Shown: positions 16,790-25,411, counted from the stretch's first letter. The stretch: DNA of 64,000 bases from Candidatus Gastranaerophilales bacterium HUM_9 (GCA_002103075.1 DABG01000018.1:406585-470584); one strand, 5' to 3'. Notes: generated from the letters alone by a model not told the origin. Numbers and translations are program-made.

Positions 16790-16985
16790 AGAATTGTAGG
16801 TTGGGGTTTCCACCCCAACAAAATATGTTCAGATGTTCACAGGGATTCCACGCTTTCTTTAAAAGATATTTGTTGCACGCTCTGAATGACATACCTAGTG
16901 TCATCCAGAGGGAGTGAAACGACCGAAGGATCCCCCTGAACATACAGAATTGTTGATTTATGGATTACTGCACTTAATATATTGC
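16790..16985. repeat. mosaic intergenic repeat block
   Basis: Module E (GTTGGGGTTTCCACCCCAAC hairpin, from about 16793), module B in reverse (GGGATTCCACGCTTTC, GCACGCTCTGAATGAC), module A (GTCATCCAGAGGGAGTG, CGACCGAAGGATCCCC, 16900-16945) and a partial module C (TTGATTTATGGATTACTGCA). Fills the gap between the convergent pdxA-like and EF-hand-like genes. Confidence 0.8.
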
Positions 16986-16998
16986 ATACCGTGAGTGG

Positions 16999-18900
16999 CT
17001 ACGCACTTTCTTCTTCTTGCAATTCTTTGATATGCATTTGAACAATTTGTGGTGCGTTATTTATGTAAGCTGGGTGAAGTTCTACATAAGTCAATAATTT
17101 TTGGTCGTTCATGTAGTTGTATTTATTCATGAACGAACGAACTTTTTCGTTTGCATTTAAGTACAATTCGCCTGACGTATTATTATCCATTGAATCAAAG
17201 AATGCCAAAATTTTCGGCTTAAACTTGTCTGGAATATTAGTGTAGTTTTCAATAAGTTTGTTCATTGAAGAGGTGAAGTTATTCTTGAACGCTGATTTTG
17301 TACGTTGATATTCGCCCATGGTCATTCCAGTACCTTTGAAATCAAGATATTCTTGAACATTGCTGAATGATTCTTTGTATTGTTCTGGAATTTCAATCTT
17401 ATTGACTGATTGTTGTTCTTGATATTGTTGAGAAGCCTCACGCAATTCATTGACATAGCTTATTTGAATAGCATTTTGTTGGATTGGGTTTGTCATCAAA
17501 ACTTCTGCATTTGGGTTAGTTCCAGAAGTTTCTTTTGATGGTTTATCAGCAGTTGTTGAATTTCCTCCTTTTATAATTTCTGCTGAATTTTCTACAATAT
17601 TATTTAACATAGCTTTTCTTGTTTCATCATTTGTGTTTTCAGAAACGTATTTTGCTATATTATTTAATCTATCAACATAATCAGCGTTATTTTGATAAAG
17701 TATTGTTAAATGTTCTGCATCAGCATTTTGCATAACTGTTTGCATTGCTAATGCTTCAAGTGTTGAGTCACTTTCTTCATTAGACTGGTAAGTTTCAGAA
17801 TATTTGTTGGCTAATTCCATTAAATATTCTGGTGACATGTCTTGACCTATTGACATAATGTAGTTTAAAGAATCGTTATCTTTAAACAATGTTTCCATAT
17901 ATGATTTAGCAACAATTGCGAAGTTTTCTTCATTTCCATCTTCAATGTTTTTGTGTGCTATTGTCAACACAGTTGCCATATATGACTGTGTTACAGAATA
18001 TTTCGCTAATAGTTGGTAATCATCTTCTGACAAATTGTCAAAGTCAAATTTACCAGCGTACATTTCACGTTCTTTATCAGTTACTCCTTCGGTTTTTAAA
18101 CGTTCGAGTTCTAAATTATACTTACTATTTTCATTAGACTCGTCCATGTCCGCAGTGTACTTTTTATCCATTGATTTGGCAAGCAAAGTACCTTTTTGCT
18201 TCCAGTTAGCATTATTCCATTCTTTTTCCGAAACGCCAATATCTTGTGCGACATCATTCAAAGACATTTCACTATAATGCATATCTGCTTTGCTAAAATC
18301 AACACGTTGTTTGATTAATTCATTAAGCATTTCGTGACGTTGTTCGTGTGTCATTGAATTATATTTGTCATACAGAATCTGTACATCAGTTGAATCTGCA
18401 TTGATTCCACTTTTGTTTATTAAGTATTCAAATTTTTTCTCACTTATACCTAAATTATCTTCGTTGGTTTTTAAAGAATTTGTTGCTGTTGTAACTTGTT
18501 TAGATTGTTTTGTTTGAGTGTTTTTAGCCACAGCGTCTGTTTGCACATTTTTTGAAACTTTTTGAGCAGTAACAGCCTTTTTAGTATCTTTAGTGGTATT
18601 TTGAGATACAGCTTCTTTTTCTTGGGTTTTTGTTTTTTCTGATTTAGGTTTAATACCTAGTTCTTTTTCTGAATATACATCATATTCGTTTTGTGATATA
18701 ACCTCATCGCCATCAGTATTATATTTTGTAAATAAGCTGCTTAAAGAAGTGTTAGCTGAGGCTTCTGTTTTGGTTAAACCAACACGAAAAATGCCTGCTG
18801 ACTCTTGTTCTTTGGGTTGTATGTTTTGTGTATTACCTGAAGTTGTTTGTTTGTCGGTCTTTTGTAGTATTTCAGGATTTGTATTCATTTCTGAAATCAT
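16999..18900 (-). CDS. large hypothetical protein with EF-hand-like motif
   Basis: 633 residues. The N-terminal ~140 residues are Thr/Gln/Lys-rich and probably disordered. Within them an EF-hand-like loop is visible (NTDGDEVISQNE). The centre is helical and acidic. A weaker second calcium-loop-like stretch lies near the C-terminus (MDNNTSGELYLNANE). No signal peptide, no Cys-rich region, no known enzyme motif. Two calcium-loop-like sites suggest, but do not prove, Ca2+ binding. The upstream 17-bp CATG...CATG motif is shared with the 463-aa gene at the window end. Possibly a surface or secreted protein; family not recognised. Confidence 0.65.
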   Translation of the reverse strand: MISEMNTNPEILQKTDKQTTSGNTQNIQPKEQESAGIFRVGLTKTEASANTSLSSLFTKYNTDGDEVISQNEYDVYSEKELGIKPKSEKTKTQEKEAVSQNTTKDTKKAVTAQKVSKNVQTDAVAKNTQTKQSKQVTTATNSLKTNEDNLGISEKKFEYLINKSGINADSTDVQILYDKYNSMTHEQRHEMLNELIKQRVDFSKADMHYSEMSLNDVAQDIGVSEKEWNNANWKQKGTLLAKSMDKKYTADMDESNENSKYNLELERLKTEGVTDKEREMYAGKFDFDNLSEDDYQLLAKYSVTQSYMATVLTIAHKNIEDGNEENFAIVAKSYMETLFKDNDSLNYIMSIGQDMSPEYLMELANKYSETYQSNEESDSTLEALAMQTVMQNADAEHLTILYQNNADYVDRLNNIAKYVSENTNDETRKAMLNNIVENSAEIIKGGNSTTADKPSKETSGTNPNAEVLMTNPIQQNAIQISYVNELREASQQYQEQQSVNKIEIPEQYKESFSNVQEYLDFKGTGMTMGEYQRTKSAFKNNFTSSMNKLIENYTNIPDKFKPKILAFFDSMDNNTSGELYLNANEKVRSFMNKYNYMNDQKLLTYVELHPAYINNAPQIVQMHIKELQEEESA

Positions 18901-18960
18901 AATAAAGCTCTTTTTTTCTTCTAGTACATGTATAAAAAGTGTTTAAAATGCACTGAATTT

Positions 18961-18977
18961 CATGGTTTTCATGATTT
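18961..18977 (-). promoter_or_regulatory. shared upstream motif (AAATCATG-A-AAACCATG)
   Basis: The minus strand reads AAATCATGAAAACCATG, about 60 bp upstream of the 633-aa gene. The same 17-mer with one substitution occurs at 63983-63999 upstream of the 463-aa gene. Confidence 0.5.
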
Positions 18978-19032
18978 GTTACATTTGTAATATTTGGTGA
19001 TAAAATAGAATTATATAATAAGGAGTAAAAAT

Positions 19033-20316
19033 ATGGTTAAATCAATAATATTAGCAGCAGGTAAAGGTACAAGAATGAAGTCAGACACTCCAAAAGTGTT
19101 ACATCAAATTTTTAATAAAACACTTTTAGGTTATGTAATTGATGCTGTTAATAATACTAAATTGGCTGATGAAAATTACGTTATTGTTGGTCATCAGGCA
19201 GAAAAAGTTGAAGAATATGTAAATGAACATTATGATAATGCAAAAACTGTTCTTCAATCACCACAACTTGGTACAGGTCACGCTGTTAGTATGGTTTGTC
19301 CATATTTAGAAGATTTTGAAGGTGAAGTTATTATTTTATGTGGTGACACACCTTTGATTACTTCAGATACTCTAAAAACATTTATTGCAGGTCATAGAGA
19401 ATTAAATTCTGATATAACAGTAATGAGTGCTGTTTTTGATAACCCTACAAATTATGGAAGAATTGTTAGAAATGCTGATGGTTCACTAAATTCAATTGTG
19501 GAAGAAAAAGATGCAACAGTTGAACAAAAGGCTATCAAAGAAATAAATGCAGGTATATATTGTTTGAACTGGGCAAAGGTTAAAAACTCATTCTCTCAAT
19601 TGAAAACTAATAATGCTCAAGGTGAGTATTATTTAACAGATATTATTAAATGGGGTAATGAAAACGGACTTAGTGTAAATGCTCATATTCTTGAACGTAA
19701 TGAAGAAATATATGGTATAAATTCTAAAATAAATCTTGCAGAAGCAACAAAGATTATGAATAATAGAACACTAAATCGCTTGATGTCAGAAGGTGTTACT
19801 ATTGTTGACCCATCATCAACTTGGATTGATGAAGAAACAGAAATTGGAAAAGATACTATTATTTATCCATCTACTTATATTGAGGGTAAAAATAAGATTG
19901 GTTCACATTGTAAAATAGGACCTTTTGCACATTTAAGAGGGGACGTTGTTCTTGAAGATTATGTAAAAGTAGGAAACTTCGTAGAGGTTAAAAAGGCAAC
20001 TATCAAATCTCATACTAATGCTTGTCATTTGACATATATTGGAGATAGTGAAATCGGCTCTAATGTAAATATTGGTGCTGGTACGATTACTGCAAATTAT
20101 AACCCATTGAACAAGGTTAAGAGTAAGACGGTTATCAAGGATAATGTAAAAATTGGCTCAAACTCTGTTCTTGTAGCACCTGTAGAGGTTGAAGAAGGTG
20201 CAAATGTTGGTGCGTTGAGTATTATTACTAAAGATGTTCCAGAATGGTCTTTGGCTATTACAAGAGCTCCAATGAAAGTGTTTAAGGATTGGGTTAAAAG
20301 TAAACTTGGCAAATAA
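19033..20316 (+). CDS. glmU: bifunctional UDP-GlcNAc pyrophosphorylase / GlcN-1-P acetyltransferase
   Basis: 427 residues, slightly shorter than the ~450 usual. It makes UDP-N-acetylglucosamine for peptidoglycan and LPS. The uridyltransferase domain starts with ILAAGKGTRMKSDTPKVLH and has LGTGHAVSM, GDTPLIT and EINAGIY. The C-terminal left-handed beta-helix begins near YPSTYIEG and contains GSHCKIGPFAHLR, LTYIGDSEIG and GAGTITANYN, the acetyltransferase site. SD AAGGAG. The stop overlaps the start area of the Fe-S protein gene. Confidence 0.95.
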   Translation: MVKSIILAAGKGTRMKSDTPKVLHQIFNKTLLGYVIDAVNNTKLADENYVIVGHQAEKVEEYVNEHYDNAKTVLQSPQLGTGHAVSMVCPYLEDFEGEVIILCGDTPLITSDTLKTFIAGHRELNSDITVMSAVFDNPTNYGRIVRNADGSLNSIVEEKDATVEQKAIKEINAGIYCLNWAKVKNSFSQLKTNNAQGEYYLTDIIKWGNENGLSVNAHILERNEEIYGINSKINLAEATKIMNNRTLNRLMSEGVTIVDPSSTWIDEETEIGKDTIIYPSTYIEGKNKIGSHCKIGPFAHLRGDVVLEDYVKVGNFVEVKKATIKSHTNACHLTYIGDSEIGSNVNIGAGTITANYNPLNKVKSKTVIKDNVKIGSNSVLVAPVEVEEGANVGALSIITKDVPEWSLAITRAPMKVFKDWVKSKLGK

Positions 20317-20317
20317 T

Positions 20318-21418
20318 ATGAAAAAACTTGAGGACTTCAAAGAAGAGATACATCGCTGTTCAAAATGTGGAATTTGTCAGCATGCATGTCCTGTTTATCA
20401 AGAATTGGGCAATGATTGTGCTGTGTCTAGAGGTCAGTTTATTATGCTTGATGGCGTGATAAAAGGTGACTTGAAACTTAATAAGAATATTAATAAGTAT
20501 CTGGATTTATGCCTGAAATGTAATAAATGTAAGTCTGCATGTCCTACTGGAATAGATGTTGTTCAGATTATTTTGAGTGCAAAATATGAATATTTGAAAA
20601 ATACTTTTTGGGGAAATTTAGAAAATGCTATGTATTCGTTTTTGGAATCAAAGTTTGTTTTTGATAATTTTTTGAATTTTGCAGGCATGATTTCACGATT
20701 GTTTAGACCAAAGAAAAATCAAAAAAAATTGGAGTGTTCTCGTGCAAAAGCTGTTTATTGGGGCGGTTGTGTCGAAAAATTTAGACCTGATGTCAGAGAT
20801 TATGTGATTGAATTATTGAACAAGATGAATATTGAAGTGATTGATGTTGATTTAGGTTGTTGTGGCATGCCATTTTTATCAACAGGAAATCTTGATAGGT
20901 TTGAAGAACAAAAACAAGAAAATCTTAAGAAACTTGAAGAGCTTGAGTATGATTTTATTGTGACTGATTGTGCAAGTTGTGAATACGTTTTAGATGAACT
21001 TTATACAAATGGTGATTTGAAAAAAAATGGAAAGTTAAAGAGCATTTATGAGCTTATCGCTGAAAGCGATTTAGAGTTTGTCGCTAAGAAGCCGGTGGCT
21101 ATTACTTATCATAAACCTTGCCATGAAAAACATTCTGATGAGATTAAAAAAGTTATTGAAAAATGCAAGAACGTAGAATATAAAGAGATGAACGATTATG
21201 ATAGTTGTTGTGGTCTTGCAGGGTTAGAACATTTATCAACAATTAAAACTGTTTCTAGAATAATAAAGAAAAAAGGGCAAAATATTTTAGATGTCGGAGC
21301 TGATATTCTGACTACGAGTTGTGTTGGGTGCTTTGTGGCTACAAAGATTTCTACTTTGTTTAAACAAAAAACAAAGAGGTTGGTAACGTTTTTGAAAGAA
21401 GAATGCCGTTGTAAGTAG
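20318..21418 (+). CDS. (Fe-S)-binding oxidoreductase subunit, GlcF/LutA-like
   Basis: 366 residues from ATG 20318, preferred over an upstream in-frame TTG at 20306 inside glmU. Two 4Fe-4S ferredoxin motifs, CSKCGICQHACP and CLKCNKCKSACP, are followed by two cysteine-rich CCG domains (VYWGGCVEKFRP, DLGCCGMPF; YHKPCHEKH, YDSCCGLAG). This architecture is that of the Fe-S subunit of glycolate/lactate oxidases and of HdrD-like proteins. The flavoprotein partner (GlcD-like) is not in the window, so the substrate is unknown. Co-transcription with glmU is likely by position only. Confidence 0.85.
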   Translation: MKKLEDFKEEIHRCSKCGICQHACPVYQELGNDCAVSRGQFIMLDGVIKGDLKLNKNINKYLDLCLKCNKCKSACPTGIDVVQIILSAKYEYLKNTFWGNLENAMYSFLESKFVFDNFLNFAGMISRLFRPKKNQKKLECSRAKAVYWGGCVEKFRPDVRDYVIELLNKMNIEVIDVDLGCCGMPFLSTGNLDRFEEQKQENLKKLEELEYDFIVTDCASCEYVLDELYTNGDLKKNGKLKSIYELIAESDLEFVAKKPVAITYHKPCHEKHSDEIKKVIEKCKNVEYKEMNDYDSCCGLAGLEHLSTIKTVSRIIKKKGQNILDVGADILTTSCVGCFVATKISTLFKQKTKRLVTFLKEECRCK

Positions 21419-21548
21419 ATTTTGATGATATTTTATACGTCATCCTTACAATCTTATTTTTCATGAATTTATGTAAAAAATACTTCATTTAGTTGATGTT
21501 TTTTATAAAATAGTGCAAGATAATACGGTAGAGGGGGATTGTAAATAG

Positions 21549-21905
21549 ATGTTTGATAATTTGGATTACGAAATAATATCTAAAACACAAACTAATAATA
21601 AGATATTGCAAGATACAGTATCTGATGATTTGTTTGCAAAAACAATCTCTTATTCAGGTATACAAAACAATTTTCATATTGATATACCTGAGATTTTGAG
21701 TTATGAAAAACAGTTAGAAGACCGTAAAAATGATATTAAAAAGTTTACTGAGCTTGCAATAAGTGATGTTGAGAACCTTTCTCATAATGATTTAGTCATG
21801 GAGATTTATAAAAACGATTTTTGTGGCTCAGAATTTGAATCAGAAATTTTATCAGAACTATCAAATAATGAAAAATTGTTAAAAGATTTGGGTTTGGAAT
21901 ATTAA
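21549..21905 (+). CDS. small hypothetical protein
   Basis: 118 residues, acidic, mostly helical, no signal peptide or membrane helix, one Cys. AGAGGGGGA lies about 10 nt before the ATG and is a plausible ribosome binding site. The C-terminal half is Ser/Glu/Asn-rich with heptad-like spacing. It stands alone, followed by the long repeat block. No family recognised. Confidence 0.55.
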   Translation: MFDNLDYEIISKTQTNNKILQDTVSDDLFAKTISYSGIQNNFHIDIPEILSYEKQLEDRKNDIKKFTELAISDVENLSHNDLVMEIYKNDFCGSEFESEILSELSNNEKLLKDLGLEY

Positions 21906-21924
21906 AGAAATTGTCATTGTGAAG

Positions 21925-22350
21925 CTCAAACATAGTTTGAGCTGTGGCAATCCATAAACAAACGGTTCTGCAAATTGTAGGTTGGGGTTTCCACCCCAAC
22001 AAAAATATTCACATGTTCAGGGGGATTCTTCGGTCGTTGCACTCCCTCTGAATGACAGTCTGGGTGCGTCATTCAGAGCGTGCTGTAAATATTCTGTGTC
22101 GCAAGCGTGGAATCTCTGTAAACAGTAACCGTCATTGCGAACGATTGAATGGTATGTAATGTATTAAGTGTGGCAATCCATAATTCAACGGTTTTGCAAA
22201 TTGTAGGTTGGGGTTTCCACCCCAACAAAATATTCACATGTTCAGGGGGATTCTTCGGTCGTTGCACTCCCTCTGAATGACAGTCTGGGTGCGTCATTCA
22301 GAGCGTGCTGTAATTATTTTTGTAACGCAAGCGTGGAATCCCTGCAAGCA
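21925..22350. repeat. mosaic repeat block with 226-bp tandem duplication
   Basis: The unit starting at CAATCCATAA (21948) is repeated from 22174: modules C-end, E (GGTTGGGGTTTCCACCCCAA), A in reverse (GGGGGATTCTTCGGTCGTTG) and B (GCGTCATTCAGAGCGTGCTG). The period is 226 bp with only a few differences. Apparent reading frames here are by-products of the repeats. The remainder up to the phosphorylase gene holds regulatory DNA only. Confidence 0.85.
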
Positions 22351-22454
22351 CAAAAAATTTGAAATTATTCTCTTGAACTATAATCAATCAATACAGCAAC
22401 AAACCTTAAACAACATGGATATAATTACAAAGAATTAGTTATAAAGAATTATCT

Positions 22455-22473
22455 ATGTAACAGAACGTTACAT
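22455..22473. promoter_or_regulatory. ATGTAAC inverted repeat
   Basis: ATGTAAC-AGAAC-GTTACAT is perfect, about 90 bp upstream of the phosphorylase promoter. ATGTAACA-like half-sites also lie upstream of the 609-aa and 633-aa genes. Confidence 0.4.
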
Positions 22474-22544
22474 TTTTAAGCTCTGAAAAGTACCAGTTTA
22501 ACAGGGTTTTTTATAACTTATGGTAAAAACTTTATAGAAAAATA

Positions 22545-22573
22545 TTGAAATTATGCTATGTTGTTGGTATAAA
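22545..22573 (+). promoter_or_regulatory. sigma-70-type promoter of the phosphorylase gene
   Basis: TTGAAA (22545-22550), a 17-nt spacer and TATAAA (22568-22573). The predicted start near 22580 gives a ~60-nt leader with an AAAGGA ribosome binding site before the ATG at 22640. Confidence 0.65.
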
Positions 22574-22639
22574 TGAGAAAGTTCTATATATTTTTATATA
22601 GTTCTAAAGTATTATAAGAAAAAAGTAAAGGATTTAATT

Positions 22640-24328
22640 ATGTCATTACCAAATGTAGCATACTTCTCAATGGAGATTGCACTTGACCAATCACTAAACA
22701 CATATTCAGGTGGTTTAGGATTTTTAGCAGGTTCACACATGTTATCAGCAGGCTATTTGCAAATGCCTATGGTTGGGGTAACAATGTTGTGGTCTTATGG
22801 TTATTACGACCAAAGAATTGATCATTCAGGAAACGTAGAAGTTGCTTATATCAGAAAGTACTACGATTTCTTAACAGATTTAGACGTAACCGTTGAAGTT
22901 GAAACATTCGGCGAAAAAGTAAAAGTTAAAGCATACAAAGTAGAAGCTGACTTGTTCGGTGCTTGTCCTGTATACTTGTTGACTACAGATATCGAAGGCA
23001 ACAGCGAATGGGCTAGAAGAATTTCTCACAGATTGTATGATGGAGATGAAAGAATCAGAATCGCACAAGAAACAGTTCTTGGTGTAGCTGGTATCAGAGT
23101 TCTTCAAGCAGTAGGATATGATTTTGATGTTGTTCACATGAACGAAGGTCACGCACTTCCTGCAGCATTTGAAATGTTAAGACAATATGACGGTGACTTA
23201 GAAAAAGTTAAAAGAAAAACTGTATTCACAACTCACACACCAGTTGCTGCTGGTAACGAAGTTCACTGGGTAGACACTTTATTACAAGGTGGTTTCTTTG
23301 CTGGTGCATCAAGAGAAAGAGCTGTTGAATTAGGTGGTGAAAACTTCTCATTGACAGTTGCAGCTTTGAGAATGTCAAGAATTGCTAACGCTGTATCACA
23401 ATTACACGGCTTAGTAGCTAACAAGATGTGGGAATGGGTTGATGGAAGATGTCCTATCAGAGCTATCACCAACGCTGTTAACCTACATTATTGGCAAGAT
23501 AAGAGAATTTCAGGTGATGATTCATCAGAAAAACTTCTTGCTACAAAACGTGAAATGAAAAAAGAATTATTCAAGTATATTGCTAACGTAGCTGGTAAGA
23601 GATTTGACCCAGATGTATTGACTATTACTTGGGCAAGAAGATTTGCTGACTACAAACGTGCTTGGTTAATCTTAATGGATAAAGATAGAATCAACAAGTT
23701 GTTAGACGAAAACAAAATCCAAATTATCTTTGCTGGTAAATTCCACCCAGATGATGTTATGGGTAAAGAAATGTTCAACAAGTTGTTGAATCGTTCACAT
23801 ACATTGAAGAATGTTGTAGTTCTTCCTGGTTATGAACTTCAGTTGTCAGGCATGTTAAAGAGAGGTACAGATATTTGGTTGAACACACCTCTAAGACCAT
23901 TCGAAGCATCAGGTACATCAGGTATGTCAGCTAACGCTAACGGTGCTTTGCACTTGTCTATTTTTGACGGTTGGACAGTAGAAGGTACATTCGATGGTAT
24001 CAACGGTTACACTGTTGAATACGAAGGACTTGACGATGAAATGCCATGGGAAGAAAGACATTGGAAAGACCACGAATGTATTATGGATATTATCGAAAAC
24101 AGAATTATCCCTACATACTACAACAACAAAGAAGAATGGGCTAGAATGATGCGTCAAGCAATCAGAACAGCTAATGCATACTTCAACTCTGACAGAATGG
24201 TTGTAGAATACTATAACAGATTGTACAAACCAATCGCTCACGATGATGTATGTTCAGAAGAAAAGAAAGAATTAAATTTCACAGAAATCCCAGCTTGTGA
24301 TGCTTGGACTTATTCAAACATTAAGTAG
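22640..24328 (+). CDS. short-type alpha-glucan phosphorylase (GT35) lacking the PLP lysine
   Basis: 562 residues, like the short bacterial/archaeal glucan phosphorylases. Landmarks: VAYFSMEIALDQSLNTYSGG at the N-terminus, MNEGHALPAAFEM, TTHTPVAAGNEVH, the phosphate-site region ITWARRFADYKRAW and IFAGKFHPDD. The PLP-binding segment reads SGTSGM-S430-ANANGAL...DGW, where family members have SGTSGM-K. The Schiff-base lysine is thus replaced by serine. Known GT35 enzymes need PLP to phosphorolyse glycogen or maltodextrin, so activity is doubtful or altered. Adjacent to a GH13-like protein. Expressed-looking: good promoter, Shine-Dalgarno and terminator, and codon use richer in C-ending codons than its neighbours. 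Confidence 0.85.
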   Translation: MSLPNVAYFSMEIALDQSLNTYSGGLGFLAGSHMLSAGYLQMPMVGVTMLWSYGYYDQRIDHSGNVEVAYIRKYYDFLTDLDVTVEVETFGEKVKVKAYKVEADLFGACPVYLLTTDIEGNSEWARRISHRLYDGDERIRIAQETVLGVAGIRVLQAVGYDFDVVHMNEGHALPAAFEMLRQYDGDLEKVKRKTVFTTHTPVAAGNEVHWVDTLLQGGFFAGASRERAVELGGENFSLTVAALRMSRIANAVSQLHGLVANKMWEWVDGRCPIRAITNAVNLHYWQDKRISGDDSSEKLLATKREMKKELFKYIANVAGKRFDPDVLTITWARRFADYKRAWLILMDKDRINKLLDENKIQIIFAGKFHPDDVMGKEMFNKLLNRSHTLKNVVVLPGYELQLSGMLKRGTDIWLNTPLRPFEASGTSGMSANANGALHLSIFDGWTVEGTFDGINGYTVEYEGLDDEMPWEERHWKDHECIMDIIENRIIPTYYNNKEEWARMMRQAIRTANAYFNSDRMVVEYYNRLYKPIAHDDVCSEEKKELNFTEIPACDAWTYSNIK

Positions 24329-24352
24329 TTAGGATTTTGAATATAACTTCTG

Positions 24353-24388
24353 AGGACAGAGAACCAATTTGGTTCTCTGTCCTTTTTT
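24353..24388 (+). terminator. strong rho-independent terminator
   Basis: A 13-bp perfect stem, AGGACAGAGAACC / GGTTCTCTGTCCT, with a short A/T loop, followed directly by a run of T (24383-24388). It ends the phosphorylase transcript. Confidence 0.92.
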
Positions 24389-24399
24389 GTGAAATTGTC

Positions 24400-24595
24400 A
24401 GTAAGTATAGCAATTCAATGCAAAACAATTTACTTGACATGTATAATTGCGAGGAGTGAAACGATGTGGCAATCCATAAACCAACTGTTATGCATGTTTA
24501 GGGAGATCCTGAAATGAATTCAGGATGACATCAAAATCAAATATAATATGTCATTCCGAACTTGTTTCGGAATCCCTGCAAACAAAAACTTTATT
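24400..24595. repeat. mosaic intergenic repeat block
   Basis: A partial module C/D fusion (GAGGAGTGAAACGATGTGGC, AATCCATAAACCAAC) followed by module F (GAGATCCTGAAATGAATTCA, then GTCATTCCGAACTTGTTTCG and GAATCCCTGC). GAACTTGTTTCGGAATCCCT recurs at about 49.27 kb. Confidence 0.75.
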
Positions 24596-24690
24596 ACCCT
24601 TTGTAAATATATATATTAAAAATGAACAATTCTTTTAATAAAAGAATAAAATACCTTATACCATCACGCATAAAATATTAAAGTTTTTAA

Positions 24691-25017
24691 TTATCTATTC
24701 CTCATCTTAATAAAATCCATAAATGAATCGTCTTTTTCCAACTCAGGATTTGTTCTAAGCAACCAATCCTGTAAGAACTTTTTGTTAGCCAAATGAACCT
24801 TGCTCAAACTGACATACGCTTGGTGGTTTGCAGTTGTTATAGACTTGACAAATTTGGGAATATAGTAAATAATAAAAATAGCAGGGTGGCACTTCGCCAA
24901 AAGTGTCAAGTACTCTGTAAGAGGTTTAAATGGTTCTTATCTTTTGGGGTAAGAGCCGTTTTTTATTATGTATAAAATTAAAAATAACATTATTAGAGTT
25001 AAATTTAAGTTTTCCAT
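24691..25017 (-). pseudogene. small membrane protein gene with one in-frame UAA
   Basis: From ATG 25015-25017, preceded by GGAGA at good spacing, one reading frame runs 109 codons to the final stop, interrupted only by TAA at 24937-24939. Part 1 (26 aa) is MENLNLTLIMLFLILYIIKN plus GSYPKR, a single hydrophobic helix. Part 2 continues EPFKPLTEYLTLLAKCHPAI, another hydrophobic stretch (FIIYYIPKFV) and a polar helical C-terminus ending DFIKMRNR. The UAA lies in a predicted hairpin (GGCTCTTA / TAAGAACC). Either a recent nonsense mutation, stop readthrough, or two separate peptides; a pseudogene is the default. Function unknown. Confidence 0.5.
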
Positions 25018-25302
25018 AATGTCTCCTTTCTAGTCAGGAACCAACCTGAGGTTTAAATATTGATGTGGTTGTTCCGTTTCGAAAAGAGTACTTTATCTTG
25101 GATTATTGCTTCACACTATGCAGTCGCTCACTGCATTTGCTATCGCAAATTTGTGTTCGCTTTGCTCCGTGATACTTCGAGTTTCGCTTCGCTCACTCTA
25201 CGCAAAATCCGCTTTACCCTGCATAATTATTTTAATATATTTCCTGTTTTTTGTCTAATCTCTTAATATCTTTAATTAGTTTATAGAAAATTGTAACTAA
25301 CG
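25018..25302. other. intergenic region, no gene supported
   Basis: The 25-bp flank of the small membrane gene carries AACCTCAGGTT. 25090-25215 is a run of short quasi-palindromic words (TCGCTCACTGCATTTGCTATCG, split by GTTCGCTTTGCTCC, TTTCGCTTCGCTCACTC), richer in G+C than its surroundings. It resembles the ends of the dispersed repeats but is not one of their modules. A 68-codon frame across it looks accidental. Confidence 0.5.
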
Positions 25303-25331
25303 TTGATTTATTTGTAAATTTTTATTAATAT
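25303..25331 (+). promoter_or_regulatory. putative promoter of the GH13-like gene
   Basis: TTGATT (25303-25308), a 17-nt spacer and TAATAT (25326-25331). It would give a ~75-nt leader containing the palindrome at 25368-25385. Confidence 0.45.
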
Positions 25332-25367
25332 AGTAGTAGCATGATGGCAAAAAATTCTATTATTATT

Positions 25368-25385
25368 TTTCTTATTAATAAGAAA
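25368..25385 (+). promoter_or_regulatory. 18-bp perfect palindrome in the leader of the GH13-like gene
   Basis: TTTCTTATTAATAAGAAA is fully self-complementary and extends imperfectly on both sides (ATTATT / AATAAT). It ends about 13 bp before the AAGGGG ribosome binding site. Confidence 0.5.
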
Positions 25386-25411
25386 TAATATAAATATAAG
25401 GGGCGTTCTGT

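Noticed and set aside
20306..20317. TTG start for the Fe-S oxidoreductase
   Set aside because: Lies inside glmU without a ribosome binding site; the ATG at 20318 gives a normal family N-terminus.
22073..22297. Open frame across the repeat block (also near 21796-22002 and 34211-34414)
   Set aside because: Made entirely of intergenic repeat modules that recur at other sites in both orientations; no ribosome binding site and frames not kept between copies.
21948..22350. CRISPR array
   Set aside because: The repeats are long, mosaic and nested, with no regular 30-40 bp spacers and no cas genes nearby.
24937..24939. Reassigned UAA codon as explanation for the in-frame stop
   Set aside because: All recognised housekeeping genes in the window end normally at UAA, UAG or UGA, so a genome-wide code change is excluded.
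25060..25266. 68-codon frame before the GH13-like gene
   Set aside because: Covers the quasi-palindromic low-complexity spacer; no Shine-Dalgarno and no protein-like composition.
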